From a virus: a DNA stretch of 38,858 bases. The DNA is taken from positions 1 through 38,858 of the IMG/VR virus record IMGVR_UViG_3300023174_000341. One strand, written 5' to 3'. Under the pieces are notes generated by a model that worked only from the letters and a program-made list of their open reading frames with translations, searched no databases and was not told the DNA's origin. Numbering within the stretch: the first letter of the stretch is position 1; every line of letters begins with the position of its first letter. Of the stretch, positions 38,779 through 38,858 are shown piece by piece. A program made the position numbers and the translations under genes.

Positions 38779-38858
38779 TCAACTAAATGTCACGGTGTCA
38801 GAAACACCGGCTGCTGTAATTGTATAAACTTTATTAGCCCCAACTGTTGCAGATGTTT
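38779..38858 (-). CDS. C-terminus of a tail protein, truncated by the window edge
   Basis: The minus-strand frame enters at the right edge and ends at TGA 38781-38779, giving TSATVGANKVYTITAAGVSD then TVTFS. The end looks like the beta-rich terminus of a fibre or decoration protein. Another two frames stop early in this stretch. The remaining part lies outside the window. Confidence 0.6.
   Translation of the reverse strand, partial: TSATVGANKVYTITAAGVSDTVTFS

Overview
This window looks like a large part of the genome of a tailed phage (Caudoviricetes), most likely short-tailed (podovirus-like). The supporting genes are a family A DNA polymerase, a primase-helicase fusion, a tail-nozzle-like protein, a set of large low-complexity internal virion proteins ending in a 2262-residue polyvalent protein, and a GH108-type endolysin beside a three-TM holin-like protein. 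The endolysin type, the dense ATGA overlaps and the GC-rich codon use fit a proteobacterial host, perhaps Burkholderiales; the host is inference. No terminase, portal, capsid, RNA polymerase, integrase or tRNA gene is visible. A tail gene is cut at the right edge, so the genome continues there.

Layout. (1) 1-2424: a GC-rich block of small + strand genes with a GC hairpin in almost every gap, closed by a UUCG-loop intrinsic terminator. (2) 2425-2940: about 0.5 kb without a convincing gene, holding direct repeats, a long hairpin, a TA-rich tract and a degenerate 36-bp repeat pair; it is a candidate control or origin region. (3) 2941-7563: zinc-ribbon protein, DUF3310 (T7 gp1.7-like) protein, VRR-NUC nuclease, DNA polymerase and a Cas4/AddB-like nuclease with four cysteines placed as in Fe-S members. 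(4) 7571-12178: a translationally coupled string of small genes, many of them zinc ribbons or members of duplicated families. (5) 12180-18563: SNF2-type helicase, a promoter with direct repeats, a conserved coiled-coil protein, a putative ssDNA-binding protein, a small HTH protein, the primase-helicase and a short conserved protein. (6) 18532-38858: all on the minus strand and read right to left: tail and fibre genes, a basic 58-aa protein, a self-contained acidic-protein unit with its own promoter-like box and terminator, an HNH endonuclease, the lysis genes, the nozzle and the internal virion/ejection proteins. The two halves converge and overlap antisense by 32 nt at 18532-18563.

How it fits together. 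The + half is the replication and host-takeover arm: polymerase, primase-helicase, SNF2 helicase, ssDNA-binding candidate and two PD-(D/E)XK nucleases would replicate and recombine phage DNA. The - half is the late arm that builds the tail, lyses the cell and supplies proteins probably ejected with the DNA. The most unusual elements are the giant protein (wHTH, ParB-like nuclease, HExxGH peptidase and an LPD38-like region), the duplicated small-gene array at 8.4-11.4 kb, the moron-like acidic gene, the structured control regions, and a hairpin lying between a Shine-Dalgarno sequence and a start codon at 15.2 kb. All family assignments are from motif recognition by eye; no database search was run.
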